DNA from: Desulfobacteraceae bacterium
Lineage (GTDB): Bacteria > Desulfobacterota > Desulfobacteria > Desulfobacterales > Desulfobacteraceae
DNA length: 64,000 nt
NCBI GenBank assembly: GCA_016743945.1
Contig: JADGFI010000030.1
Span: 1 to 64,000, forward strand
Direction of reading: 5' to 3'
Within the stretch, counting starts at the first letter, position 1. The number at the start of each line of letters is the position of its first letter. The notes beneath the pieces were generated by a model. The model did not search any database, was not told the DNA's origin, and worked only from the letters and a program-made list of their open reading frames with translations. Positions 1 to 9,011 of the stretch are shown here, one piece after another. A program made the translations under genes and the position numbers.

Positions 1-263
1 TTATTATAACCTTTATTCATGGGGTTCCTCAAGCTTTTTCTTTACTAATTTCCTACTTTTTTATGCAACGACAGGGTATACTCTCCTCGGAAACCGATAA
101 CAAAAGTGTCTGGTTTCACGGGGGTAGCAAATTTTTACGCCAACTTATTTACCAATTTTGTATATGTAGATTTAGGATCTATTGAATTGCCTTTCCCTCT
201 TTTCTTCTTTCCCTTGACAAAGCATCCCAATGTCGGCAAAGAGAGAGAGCCAATAATGAATAA
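1..263. other. Leader region of the NHLM cluster
   Basis: AT-rich DNA with no supported gene. TTGACA at 214-219 has no good -10 partner before the first ATG at 264. Other promoters or the maturase genes of the NHLP system may lie to the left of the window. Confidence 0.35.
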
Positions 264-1580
264 ATGGAGAGTTTTCTAAATTTGAACAACAAAATATTCC
301 GCCAGAAATCTCTGGATACCCTTTCCTCTCCGGAACAGCTTGACCAGATCATGCAGGTAACCAAACCCTTGGGATGGGCAGGTATTTTGGCCAGCTTCCT
401 TTTAATCGCCATTGCTCTTTTCTGGGGACTAAAAGGAGAAATCCAGACCGTTGTTTACGGCCAGGGGATTTTACTCAAGGAAGGATCCATCTATGATGTG
501 GTTTCCCTGGGTACGGGCCAGATCCAGACCACCCGGGTACAGGTGGATGATGAAGTCGTTAAAGGCCAGGTGATTGCCACCCTTTTTCTTCCCGACTTAG
601 ATCACCAGATCAAGGAGGCCGGGGACTGTTTGCAAAGCCTTGAAGCGGAAAAAAAGATGATCTGGTCCCTGGGGGATAAAACCACCCGGCTCAAACACAA
701 GACCCTTGATAATCAGCGCCAAACCCTTGAAAAGACCATTGTGGACGGAGAAGAGCGTCTCATCTTCCTTAAAAAAGAGCTGGAACATGAAAAAGTATTT
801 CTGGAAAAGGAACTGACCACCAGCAACCGGGTCCAGGAGAGCCAGATCCGGTATGATAAAGGAGTACAGGAAATCATGGGGTACAAAAATGACCTCAATG
901 ATATTTCGGCCAGGGAGATGGATCTTTCCGCAGATTTCCAGAAGGAACGATTTGCCCTGGAGTTTAAAATTTCCCAGGCCAGACTCAGGATCAAGGCCCT
1001 GGAGGAAAACCACACGCTTCAAAGCCGGATCATAAGTCCCCACAAGGGGCGGGTGCTGGAAATATTTAAAAACAGCGGCAAAGTTATTCAAACCGGGGAA
1101 CCCATGGCCAGTATTGAAGTGGCCCGGGGCAAAAAGGAACCCTTGTCCGTGTTTGTATACTTTCCGCCACAAGAAGGCAAAAAAATTCGCCACGGGATGA
1201 CCATGCGGATTATTCCTTCCACCATAAAAATGGAAGAACACGGGTATATGCTGGGCAGCATCCGCCAGATCTCCCGGTTCCCCGCCTCCCAAAAAGGAAT
1301 GCTCAGGGTACTTCAGAACCAGGACCTGGTTACCAGCCTCTCCCTTGGCGGTGCCCCCATTGGCGTGACAGCCTCTCTTTTGGCAGATCCTGCCACCATA
1401 AGCCAATACCGGTGGTCCTCGGGGGTTGGGCCGGAGACCACAGTGGAAAGCGGCACCCTGTGCACGGCCAGTGTGGTTGTCACCCGGCAGGCACCGATCC
1501 GGCTTGTTTTTCCCTACCTGAAAAAAAATATACTTGGCATCGGAGAAGGACAGGAAAAAGGGCAGGAGAAAGATGAGTAA
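264..1580 (+). CDS. NHLM-type bacteriocin secretion protein (HlyD-like membrane fusion protein)
   Basis: 438 residues. It probably forms the periplasmic adaptor that links the peptide-exporting ABC transporters encoded next to it to the outer membrane. Seen: one N-terminal membrane segment at about residues 33-52 (GWAGILASFLLIAIALFWG), a short biotinyl-lipoyl-like strand (VYGQGILLKEG), a long charged coiled-coil region around residues 110-260, then the second half of the lipoyl/barrel fold (ISPHKGRVLEIFKNSGKVIQ). This is the HlyD/NHLM secretion protein layout. The stop overlaps the next gene's start by 8 bases, so the two are translationally coupled. Start chosen at the ATG at 264. The specific NHLM family assignment rests on the C39-ABC, ABC and NHLP gene order that follows. 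Confidence 0.85.
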   Translation: MESFLNLNNKIFRQKSLDTLSSPEQLDQIMQVTKPLGWAGILASFLLIAIALFWGLKGEIQTVVYGQGILLKEGSIYDVVSLGTGQIQTTRVQVDDEVVKGQVIATLFLPDLDHQIKEAGDCLQSLEAEKKMIWSLGDKTTRLKHKTLDNQRQTLEKTIVDGEERLIFLKKELEHEKVFLEKELTTSNRVQESQIRYDKGVQEIMGYKNDLNDISAREMDLSADFQKERFALEFKISQARLRIKALEENHTLQSRIISPHKGRVLEIFKNSGKVIQTGEPMASIEVARGKKEPLSVFVYFPPQEGKKIRHGMTMRIIPSTIKMEEHGYMLGSIRQISRFPASQKGMLRVLQNQDLVTSLSLGGAPIGVTASLLADPATISQYRWSSGVGPETTVESGTLCTASVVVTRQAPIRLVFPYLKKNILGIGEGQEKGQEKDE

Positions 1581-3741
1581 ATCCAGTGTCCTGTGGCATC
1601 ACAAACGGGTAAAAACCCCCACCGTGATTCAAATGGAGGCGTTGGAGTGCGGGGCAGCGGCTCTTTGCACGGTGCTTGGCTATTATGGAAAATTTGTCCC
1701 TTTGGAAAAACTCAGAGAGGAGTGCGGTGTTTCCCGGGACGGCAGCAAGGCCGTTAATATCCTTAAGGCCGCCAGAAAATATGGAATGGTTGCCAAGGGG
1801 TTCCGAAAGGAACCCAGGGGACTTGGGACCCTGGCCCTGCCTTTGATTTTGTTCTGGAATTTTAATCATTTTGTGGTTTTGGAAGGGATAAAAAAAGATC
1901 GGGTTTTCCTTAATGACCCGGCCACAGGGCCCAGGATTGTGACCTTTGCAGAATTGGATGAGGCCTTTACCGGTGTTGCCCTTTCGATTTATCCGGGGCC
2001 TGGGTTTAAAAAAGGGGGACGTCAGCCAGGCATGCTTTCCGCCTTGAAGGGCCGGTTTCGCGGGGTAAAAACAGGGGTTTCGTTTGCCGTGCTGGCAGGA
2101 CTTGCTCTGGTTATCCCGGGCCTTGTCATTCCCGTATTTTCAAAAATTTTTGTGGATGACATCCTGGTGGGGCAAAAGACCAATTGGTTAAAACCCCTGC
2201 TTTTGGGCATGGCCCTAACCCTCCTTTTCCAGGGCTTTTTGACCTGGCTTAAGGAAACAAGCCTGCTGCGCCAGCAGGTCAGTCTTGCCCTTAGTTCATC
2301 GGCTCGCTTTTTTCACCATATTTTACGGCTTCCCTATGTTTTTTTCACCCAGCGCTATGCAGGGGAAATCGGCTCCAGGGTAATGATCAATGACCGTGTG
2401 GCAGTTATGTTGTCCGGGGAACTTGCCACAACCGCATTGAGTCTTTTGACCATCGGTTTTTATGCCTTGCTGATGTTTTACTATGATGTGGTTCTGACCG
2501 TCATCGGGCTTTTTATTGCCTTTCTAAATTTTGCTTTTCTCAAATATATTTTTAGGAAAAGAACGGATTTGAACCAGACGGTTCTCCAGGAGCGGGGAAA
2601 ATTAACGGCCACAGCCATGAATGGTCTGACGCTCATTGAAACCATCAAGGCCACGGGCTCGGAAACTGACTTTTTTACCCGGTGGGCAGGGTACCAGACC
2701 AAAAACCTGAATGCCAACCAGGCGCTTTTGTGGTGGACCAACCTGTTGAGCCCAATTCCCATTATGCTGACCATACTGAATACGGCCGCCATTCTCGGTG
2801 TGGGGTCCCTGCGGGTCATGGACGGCCACATGACCATGGGTATGCTGGTGGCCTTCCAGAGCCTGATGGCAAGTTTCATGGCACCCGTGGGCCAAATGGT
2901 CAATTTAGGCTCTCGGTTCCAGGAGGCCATTGGAGACATGAACCGCCTTGACGATGTTCTCTCCTACGACCAGGACAGCCAATACAAAAAAAAAGGGGGG
3001 GAGACTCTGATAAAAAAAGTAAAACTGACAGGAGCGCTGAGGCTCAACAAGATAAGTTTCGGATACAGCCGGCTGGCCCCCCCCCTGGTGAATGATTTTT
3101 CTCTTGAGATGCAGCCGGGGGCAAGAATAGCCCTTGTGGGGGCGTCGGGTTCGGGCAAGTCCACCATTGCTAAAATTGTGTGCGGCCTGTTCCAGACCTG
3201 GGAGGGTGAAATCCTTTTTGATAAAATGGACCGGGAAAAATTTCCCAGAAGGGTGATGCTCAATTCACTTTCCTATGTAGACCAGGATGTTTTTCTTTTC
3301 AGCGGTACTATTCGTGAAAACCTGACCATGTGGAATACCGCTGTTAGCGACCACGATATGGTGAGGGCCGCAAAGGATGCCGCCATCCATGAAGATATTT
3401 CCCTGCGGCCAAATGCCTATGACAGTCTGGTGGCAGAAGGGGGGAAAAATTTTAGCGGGGGCCAGCGCCAGCGACTTGAAATTGCCAGGGCCCTTATCTC
3501 CAACCCGTCGATCCTGGTTCTGGACGAGGCCACCTCTGCCCTGGATCCGGAAACGGAAAAAAATATTGACCTGGCCCTGCGCCGCAGGGGGTGTACCTGC
3601 CTAATCGTTGCCCACAGGCTTTCCACCATCCGGGACTGTGACGAGATTATCGTGCTGGACAAGGGAAAGGTGGTTCAAAGGGGTATCCACCAGGAGTTGA
3701 TAACCCGGGACGGCCAATACCAAAGGCTCATTGAAAGCTAA
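1573..3741 (+). CDS. NHLM-type peptidase/permease/ATPase (C39 peptidase-containing ABC exporter)
   Basis: 722 residues from the ATG at 1573. This start follows AGGAGAAAG and gives a C39 domain with no extra tail, so I prefer it over the in-frame start at 1534. Domains: a peptidase C39 domain (about 1-140) with oxyanion Gln20, catalytic Cys26 (LECGAAAL), His99 (NFNHFVV) and Asp115 (LNDPATG); six membrane segments at about 165-440; a C-terminal ABC ATPase with Walker A GASGSGKST, signature FSGGQRQR and Walker B ILVLDEATSALD. Family knowledge: such proteins cut the leader after a Gly-Gly pair and export the core peptide. The catalytic set is complete, so it should be active. The likely substrate is the NHLP precursor at 6832. 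Confidence 0.92.
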   Translation: MSKSSVLWHHKRVKTPTVIQMEALECGAAALCTVLGYYGKFVPLEKLREECGVSRDGSKAVNILKAARKYGMVAKGFRKEPRGLGTLALPLILFWNFNHFVVLEGIKKDRVFLNDPATGPRIVTFAELDEAFTGVALSIYPGPGFKKGGRQPGMLSALKGRFRGVKTGVSFAVLAGLALVIPGLVIPVFSKIFVDDILVGQKTNWLKPLLLGMALTLLFQGFLTWLKETSLLRQQVSLALSSSARFFHHILRLPYVFFTQRYAGEIGSRVMINDRVAVMLSGELATTALSLLTIGFYALLMFYYDVVLTVIGLFIAFLNFAFLKYIFRKRTDLNQTVLQERGKLTATAMNGLTLIETIKATGSETDFFTRWAGYQTKNLNANQALLWWTNLLSPIPIMLTILNTAAILGVGSLRVMDGHMTMGMLVAFQSLMASFMAPVGQMVNLGSRFQEAIGDMNRLDDVLSYDQDSQYKKKGGETLIKKVKLTGALRLNKISFGYSRLAPPLVNDFSLEMQPGARIALVGASGSGKSTIAKIVCGLFQTWEGEILFDKMDREKFPRRVMLNSLSYVDQDVFLFSGTIRENLTMWNTAVSDHDMVRAAKDAAIHEDISLRPNAYDSLVAEGGKNFSGGQRQRLEIARALISNPSILVLDEATSALDPETEKNIDLALRRRGCTCLIVAHRLSTIRDCDEIIVLDKGKVVQRGIHQELITRDGQYQRLIES

Positions 3742-3771
3742 AAAGTGAAAGTTAAAAAGTGATTTAAGAAA

Positions 3772-6696
3772 ATGACAGACCTTTTAAAAGATATATTTGA
3801 TAAAGAAGGAACCCTTTTTAAGATCAGTGGAAATTCTCCGATTTTGCTGATGGGAAAAACCTCTGTCTGGTGTGTGCTTTCCGGCCATGTTGACCTGTTT
3901 GCCGTCCAGTTGGAAAAAGGCCTAATTTCAGGGCCCAAAGACTATTTTTTCAGTGTTGAAGAAGGGGAGATGCTTTTTGGAATGGACCTTGGGGATTACG
4001 GCATGGGCCAGGGCTTCCAGGCCGTTGGATACCCCGGAACCTGCCTGGCGAAGCTGAATCTTGAGCGGATCAAGGATCTGGGAATGGATCCGTTATATAA
4101 GACCGCAATCGCCTATTGTATTGACCGCTGGGTGATTGGCCTCTCAAGGGGGTTGACCAAAGATATCCGGCCCTTTCCCCGGCCGGATATCCTTCTGGAC
4201 CCAGATATCCACATATCGGTTGATGCAGACACGGTTGCCTATCCTAGGCAGGGGCAATTATGGATAAAATATAAAAAGAAAAGCGGACTTTATATCAGCA
4301 CGGAAATGGTGGGTGATAATGATGCCCTGCTGCCCCTGGGCCAAAAAAGCTGGGTTCTGCTGCTCAAGGGATCTGGCATTGAAACCTTATCCACCCAGGA
4401 TGCACTGTCAAACAACCTTGTATGGCCTGCACTTGAATATTTTTATACCCTTATCTTCCAGATCGTATTTCTCAACACAAGCCTGAATGCCGTTGATATT
4501 TATAATCTTCTTGAGGAAAAAACCCGACAAGACAAACAGGCAAAAAAAGAGGGGCTTGCCCGTCTGGCATCTGTTCTGGATGAAAACAAGGGGGGGGATT
4601 CATTTGACAAAAAATTTGATGACCCTCTGCTGTCTGCCTGCGGCATGGTGGGAAAACAACTTGGAATTTCCATTAAAGAACCAGGGGCCGGGAAAGGAAG
4701 TCGCCTGACTATTGAAGATATTGCCCGGACCTCTCATTTTAACATACGAAGGGTCAAGCTGGCCCCAAAATGGTGGCAAAGGGACAATGGTCCCCTGGTG
4801 GGGTTTATGGGTGAAGATAACCGGCCCATAACGATTTTACCCCTTTCCCCGTCATCCAATGAGGTGATTGATCCATCCACTGATCAGGTTAATGGTCAGG
4901 GTAACGGCCAGGGCCGGAAAATAACAGCCCAAACAGCCAGGGAAATTGCTTCCCATGCCTATGCCTTTTATCGTTTTTTCCCGGATCATGCCCTGTCCTA
5001 TTTTGACCTTTTAAAATTCGGAATAAAAGGATGTGCCAAAGAGGTAAAATGGATTGTGATTCTGTCGGTTATTATCGGTCTTTTAAGCCTGATTATCCCC
5101 CTGGTCACGGACCTTATTTTCAGCGAGATCATTCCCGGTTCCGGGCGTCATCGTATTTGGGGTATTGTGGTGATCCTGGCAGGTTTTGGCATTACCACAG
5201 CTCTTTTTGAACTGACACGAAATATCGGAATTCTCCGGGTGGAAAACAAACTTCACTATTTTATTGAGTCTGCCATCTGGGATAGGATTTTACGGCTCCC
5301 CATTCCTTTTTTTCAACAATATGAGGCCGGAGACCTGGCATCCCGGGCCATGGGCGTGAACACCGTCCGGCAGATGGTGTCAGGCCCTGTGGTCACCATT
5401 ATGATCGCCAGCATTTTCTCTTTTTTTAATTTCTTTTTACTCTTTTACTACAACAAAAACCTGGCCCTTGTTGCCACGGGTCTTTTAACTCTGGCAGGTG
5501 TTGTGATTGCTTTTTTTTCAGTTTCCCAGCTTGGATATTTTAGAAAACAGACCCGGATAGAGGGGAAAATTTCCGGGCGGGTACTTCAATTTTTAAATGC
5601 AATAACAAAGCTGAGGGTTTCAGGCTCCGAGGACAGGGCCTTTTCCATATGGGCAAAGGCGTTTAGTCAACAAAAAAAAATGGCGTTTAAGGGCGGGAGA
5701 TTTGAAACCCTTCTTGCAACATTTAACAGCGTATTCGGATTGTTTTCCCTCATGGCCCTTTTTTCCTGGCTCATCCTCCAGGAAAAGGGGGCTGGTATGG
5801 GGACGGGGGAATTTCTGGCATTTAATGCAGCCTATGCAAGCCTCCATGCCGCCGTCGTTCAGATGATCCTGTCCTTAAATCAATTTATCCTAGCCGTTCC
5901 CTACCTTGAGAGGCTCAAACCCATACTTGAACAAATACCCGAGACAAGCTTTGGCAAAACAGATCCTGGTGAGCTTGACGGAAAAATAGAATTGTATCAA
6001 ATCGGATTTCGGTACACCCCGGATGGCCCTGCCATCCTTAAAGATGTTTGCCTGGCGGTGGAACCCGGATCATTTGTGGCCATTGTGGGGCCTTCGGGTT
6101 CCGGAAAATCCACACTCATCCGGTTGCTGCTGGGATTTGAAAAACCCCAATCCGGCACCATTTACTATGATGACCAGGACCTGGCTGAGTTGGATGTGAC
6201 AAGGGTTCGCCAAAACATGGGGGTGGTGATCCAGGGCGGCAATGTCATGGCCGGTGATATTTTCAACAATATCATCGGAAGCTATCCCCTCACCCTTGAT
6301 GACGCATGGAAAGCAGCCGCCATGGCCGGTCTTGACGAAGACATTAAACAAATGCCCATGGGGATGAATACCGTGGTGATGGAGGGCGCATCCACACTAT
6401 CCGGAGGACAGCGCCAGCGGCTAATAATCGCCCGGGCCATTGTGAACAGACCCCGGATACTCATCTTTGACGAGGCCACCAGCGCCCTGGACAACAGGAC
6501 CCAGGCCATTGTCAGCCAGAGCCTGAAAAAACTCAAAGCAACCCGGATTGTGGTCGCCCACAGACTTTCAACGATCAGGGATGCGGACCGGATCTATGTG
6601 ATGGACAAGGGGGAGATCGTAGAAAGCGGCAGGTATGAGGATCTCATGAAAAAAAACGGTTTGTTTAAAAAACTTGCCCAGCGCCAGATTCTTTGA
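3772..6696 (+). CDS. NHLM-type bacteriocin system ABC transporter, ATP-binding/permease protein
   Basis: 974 residues. It is the second ABC protein of the NHLM export system and has no C39 peptidase. The N-terminal 400 or so residues are soluble, have no motif I can name, and resemble the long N-terminal region found in the third NHLM component. Membrane segments follow at about 420-700 (VKWIVILSVIIGLLSLIIPL and later stretches), then an ABC ATPase with Walker A GPSGSGKST, signature LSGGQRQR and Walker B ILIFDEATSALD. It starts 30 bases after the previous stop behind only a weak ribosome site (TTTAAGAAA). Together with the preceding exporter it may form a heteromeric pump. I infer a role in export of the peptide at 6832. 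Confidence 0.88.
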   Translation: MTDLLKDIFDKEGTLFKISGNSPILLMGKTSVWCVLSGHVDLFAVQLEKGLISGPKDYFFSVEEGEMLFGMDLGDYGMGQGFQAVGYPGTCLAKLNLERIKDLGMDPLYKTAIAYCIDRWVIGLSRGLTKDIRPFPRPDILLDPDIHISVDADTVAYPRQGQLWIKYKKKSGLYISTEMVGDNDALLPLGQKSWVLLLKGSGIETLSTQDALSNNLVWPALEYFYTLIFQIVFLNTSLNAVDIYNLLEEKTRQDKQAKKEGLARLASVLDENKGGDSFDKKFDDPLLSACGMVGKQLGISIKEPGAGKGSRLTIEDIARTSHFNIRRVKLAPKWWQRDNGPLVGFMGEDNRPITILPLSPSSNEVIDPSTDQVNGQGNGQGRKITAQTAREIASHAYAFYRFFPDHALSYFDLLKFGIKGCAKEVKWIVILSVIIGLLSLIIPLVTDLIFSEIIPGSGRHRIWGIVVILAGFGITTALFELTRNIGILRVENKLHYFIESAIWDRILRLPIPFFQQYEAGDLASRAMGVNTVRQMVSGPVVTIMIASIFSFFNFFLLFYYNKNLALVATGLLTLAGVVIAFFSVSQLGYFRKQTRIEGKISGRVLQFLNAITKLRVSGSEDRAFSIWAKAFSQQKKMAFKGGRFETLLATFNSVFGLFSLMALFSWLILQEKGAGMGTGEFLAFNAAYASLHAAVVQMILSLNQFILAVPYLERLKPILEQIPETSFGKTDPGELDGKIELYQIGFRYTPDGPAILKDVCLAVEPGSFVAIVGPSGSGKSTLIRLLLGFEKPQSGTIYYDDQDLAELDVTRVRQNMGVVIQGGNVMAGDIFNNIIGSYPLTLDDAWKAAAMAGLDEDIKQMPMGMNTVVMEGASTLSGGQRQRLIIARAIVNRPRILIFDEATSALDNRTQAIVSQSLKKLKATRIVVAHRLSTIRDADRIYVMDKGEIVESGRYEDLMKKNGLFKKLAQRQIL

Positions 6697-6831
6697 GAAT
6701 AATAAGAATGGAAAAAACCTCAGAACAGTCGGCAAGATAAAATTATCATAAGCAAAGTAGACAGATTCCTCAGCACTCTTCAAGTAATATAAAGGAGTAG
6801 AATTCACTATAATTAAAAACAGGAGGAAGAA

Positions 6832-7101
6832 ATGGACCCAAATGAATTCCAAAAAGCGTATGGTAAATTGGTGGCCAAAGCATGGGCGAATGATGATTTC
6901 AAGGCCCAGTTATTGTCAGATCCAATGACGGTTTTCAAGGAAAATGATGTAACTATTCCCGAGAAGATTGAGGTTCGAATGGTTGAAAATACAGAAAATA
7001 TACGATATTTTATTTTACCGTCGGAATCGTCCGATAAATTGACTTATGAAGAACTTGATGGGGCTGCGGGTGGTATATTTTTGTCGCCTTTCGGGCCTTG
7101 A
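6832..7101 (+). CDS. NHLP-type leader peptide natural-product precursor with 8-residue core
   Basis: 89 residues, preceded by a strong ribosome site (ACAGGAGGAAGAA). The first 75 residues resemble the nitrile-hydratase-alpha-like leader family (NHLP): an N-terminal amphipathic helix (FQKAYGKLVAKAWAND), the stretch FKAQLLSDPMTVFKENDV, and the closing KLTYEELDGAAGG ending in the Gly80-Gly81 cleavage site. Only IFLSPFGP (82-89) follows. That core has no Cys or Thr and a single Ser, which is unusually short and plain for this family. The gene lies 135 bases after the exporter genes. No recognisable maturase gene (radical SAM, LanM, YcaO, nitrile hydratase subunit) lies within the window on either side. 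The ApbE gene downstream is not a known RiPP enzyme. Confidence 0.85.
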   Translation: MDPNEFQKAYGKLVAKAWANDDFKAQLLSDPMTVFKENDVTIPEKIEVRMVENTENIRYFILPSESSDKLTYEELDGAAGGIFLSPFGP

Positions 7102-7180
7102 TCATCGTTTCGGCCATTTAAAGATACCAGGTAAAATACCCTAAAACTTGAGATCAACCCCTTTTTCAAAGGAACCCATA

Positions 7181-8218
7181 ATGAAAATGACCATCAGAAC
7201 CCATATTCTCCCCATGCTTTCAATTGTTCTTTTATTCCTGCTGGTTCTGGCCACACCCCAGGGCTTTGCCAGGCAATACACCCTCACCGGCAAAACCATG
7301 GGCACATTTTACAGTGTTAAATTTATTTCAATGGAAGAACAATCCCCCGCCATCTGGCAACAACGGGTGGATGTCCGCTTAAAAGAGGTAAATGCAAGAC
7401 TTTCCATGTACAATCCCAGAAGTGAAATTTCCCGGTTTAACCGAACCACCGCAAACCAGCCCTTTAAGCTCTCCACTGATTTTTACCAGGTGCTGCTGGA
7501 ATCCCAGCACCTGTATCAAATTACAAATGGCGCCTGGGACGGAACCGTCAAGCCCCTGGTGGACCTTTGGGGATTTGGCACCAAGAACAGATCCGACACC
7601 CTGCCAGATCCCCATCAAATCCAGGAAGCCCTTGCCAGAACGGGGTTTCACAAGTTGACACTGGCAGATCATTTGCTAACGAAAAAAGAGGCCGACATCA
7701 CCCTGGATCTTGGCTCCATTGCCAAGGGATATGGGGTGGATGCCATTGCCCGGCTTTTTTCCACCAATGGGATTAAAAATTTTCTGGTAGAAATCGGCGG
7801 CGAAGTGGTGGGGTCGGGGAAAAACAAGAAGGGACACCCCTGGGTGGTGGGCATCACCCGGCCTGAAAAAAATGGATTGAACCCGGCCTTATATAAAACG
7901 ATTTCCCTGGAAAACAGGGCTATTGCCACCAGCGGCAATTATCGAAATTTTTTTGAACGAGACGGCAAGCTCTTTTCCCACCTCATTGATCCCAAAACCG
8001 GATTCCCCGTTGGGAATAAGGTGGTCAGCACCTCGGTGATTGCAGAAAACTGCACCATTGCCGATGGACTTGCCACGGCATTGATGGTCATGGAGGTTCA
8101 AAAGGGGATCGACCTTGTCAATTCCCTTCCCAATATCGAGTGCCTGATCATCCAAAAACAGGGCAGTGGATTTACCTCCACCCAGTCAGACCAATTTGAG
8201 GCCCTTGAGAAAAAATAG
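7181..8218 (+). CDS. apbE: FAD:protein FMN transferase (ApbE family), exported
   Basis: 345 residues from the ATG at 7181, which has AAAGGA eight bases upstream and begins a clean signal peptide (MKMTIRTHILPMLSIVLLFLL...GFA). The in-frame TTG at 7148 would only add an unlikely tail. ApbE proteins move FMN from FAD to Ser/Thr of periplasmic flavoproteins such as Nqr/Rnf subunits. Seen: the N-terminal TGKTMGTFYSVKF block, a WGFGT segment, the nucleotide-binding ITLDLGSIAKGYGVDAIA block and the late RAIATSGNYRNFF and HLIDPKTGFPV blocks. The length is normal. There is no lipobox, so it is probably secreted rather than a lipoprotein. It follows the NHLP precursor by 80 bases, but no flavinylation target is encoded nearby; the link may be accidental. 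Confidence 0.9.
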   Translation: MKMTIRTHILPMLSIVLLFLLVLATPQGFARQYTLTGKTMGTFYSVKFISMEEQSPAIWQQRVDVRLKEVNARLSMYNPRSEISRFNRTTANQPFKLSTDFYQVLLESQHLYQITNGAWDGTVKPLVDLWGFGTKNRSDTLPDPHQIQEALARTGFHKLTLADHLLTKKEADITLDLGSIAKGYGVDAIARLFSTNGIKNFLVEIGGEVVGSGKNKKGHPWVVGITRPEKNGLNPALYKTISLENRAIATSGNYRNFFERDGKLFSHLIDPKTGFPVGNKVVSTSVIAENCTIADGLATALMVMEVQKGIDLVNSLPNIECLIIQKQGSGFTSTQSDQFEALEKK

Positions 8219-8334
8219 GTTTTAATTGTACAGCGCACCAACAAGGTCAGTTAAAATTACGATTCATATTTTCGGGAAAAGGGTGAAAAATCCTTTCCGG
8301 TTAACAAAAAAAATATGGCGAATGATTTTTTGTA

Positions 8335-8374
8335 TTGACAAAAAAAAATCATCATGAATATATAGATCGTACGA
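8335..8374 (+). promoter_or_regulatory. sigma-70-like promoter with palindromic operator for the TetR gene
   Basis: TTGACA at 8335-8340 and TATATA at 8359-8364 are separated by 18 bases. The perfect palindrome TCGTACGA (8367-8374), within ATCGTACGAC, sits immediately downstream, where RNA polymerase would start. This position suits an autorepressing TetR protein, whose gene begins at 8403. Operator function is inferred. Confidence 0.5.
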
Positions 8375-8402
8375 CCGGCCTATTTATAATTTAGAGGTGA
8401 CA

Positions 8403-8978
8403 ATGGGTAGAAAAAGCATGGCAGATCAAAGGCGAAGCAAGATTGTTCAGGCGTTTTACAAATGCGTTGTTAATGAAGGGTTTGCCAAGTCATCCATCAG
8501 AAAAGTTGCAAAAGAAGCCGGGGTATTGCCAAGCACACTTCATCATTATTTCAAAGATAAAAATGAAATGATTTCAGAAACAGTGGAATATTATACGACG
8601 CTTCTTTCCAGCGAATTTATCTCTCAAAAAAAAAATAGTAATAAAAGCCTGGCACAAGGACTTGAATACATTTTCAGTTCTGCCATGATCAACGAAGAAC
8701 ATACCGGTTTTTTCCTTGAATGCCTGGCAGAAGCAAGGCACAATCCCAAGGTCAGGGATTCCATTGCAAAATTATTCTGTCATTTCAGAGAGATCATAAT
8801 TGATCAGCTAAATGAAATAGAGACAATTAAGCAGATGAACCCTTCTCAAAAAAAGGGGATTGCATCCATGATCATTGCCATGCATGAGGGCATTGAGCTT
8901 CAATGGTTTGCGGATCCCGACGCTGTTTCCCTGGAAGATTCTTTGAATTTTACAAAAAAAATAATGGAAAAAATGTAA
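8403..8978 (+). CDS. TetR/AcrR family transcriptional regulator
   Basis: 191 residues from the ATG at 8403, seven bases after AGAGGTG; a GTG at 8397 overlaps the ribosome site and is less likely. The N-terminal helix-turn-helix reads IVQAFYKCVVNEGFAKSSIRKVAKEAGV...STLHHYFKDKNEM, typical of TetR. The C-terminal ligand domain is unassigned but ends with a BetI-like pattern (MHEGIELQWFADPDAVSLED). It is the first gene of the block 8.4-16.6 kb and lies 33 bases before the PLP-enzyme gene. It is therefore the likely repressor of that catabolic block and of itself through the palindrome at 8367. The ligand is unknown; an alcohol, aldehyde or amine substrate of the block is the natural guess. Confidence 0.85.
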   Translation: MGRKSMADQRRSKIVQAFYKCVVNEGFAKSSIRKVAKEAGVLPSTLHHYFKDKNEMISETVEYYTTLLSSEFISQKKNSNKSLAQGLEYIFSSAMINEEHTGFFLECLAEARHNPKVRDSIAKLFCHFREIIIDQLNEIETIKQMNPSQKKGIASMIIAMHEGIELQWFADPDAVSLEDSLNFTKKIMEKM

Positions 8979-9011
8979 GTGCTTTAAATCAAACAGTCAG
9001 GAGCCAGACAT

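Noticed and set aside
597..1406. Long minus-strand open frame (269 codons) opposite the HlyD-like gene
   Set aside because: Rich in Gly, Phe and His with no domain pattern; it mirrors the codon bias of the real gene on the plus strand.
6832..8218. ApbE as the maturase that flavinylates the NHLP peptide
   Set aside because: The precursor lacks the known flavinylation context (Asp-x6-Gly-Ala-Ser/Thr), and ApbE is exported, whereas RiPP maturation occurs before export.
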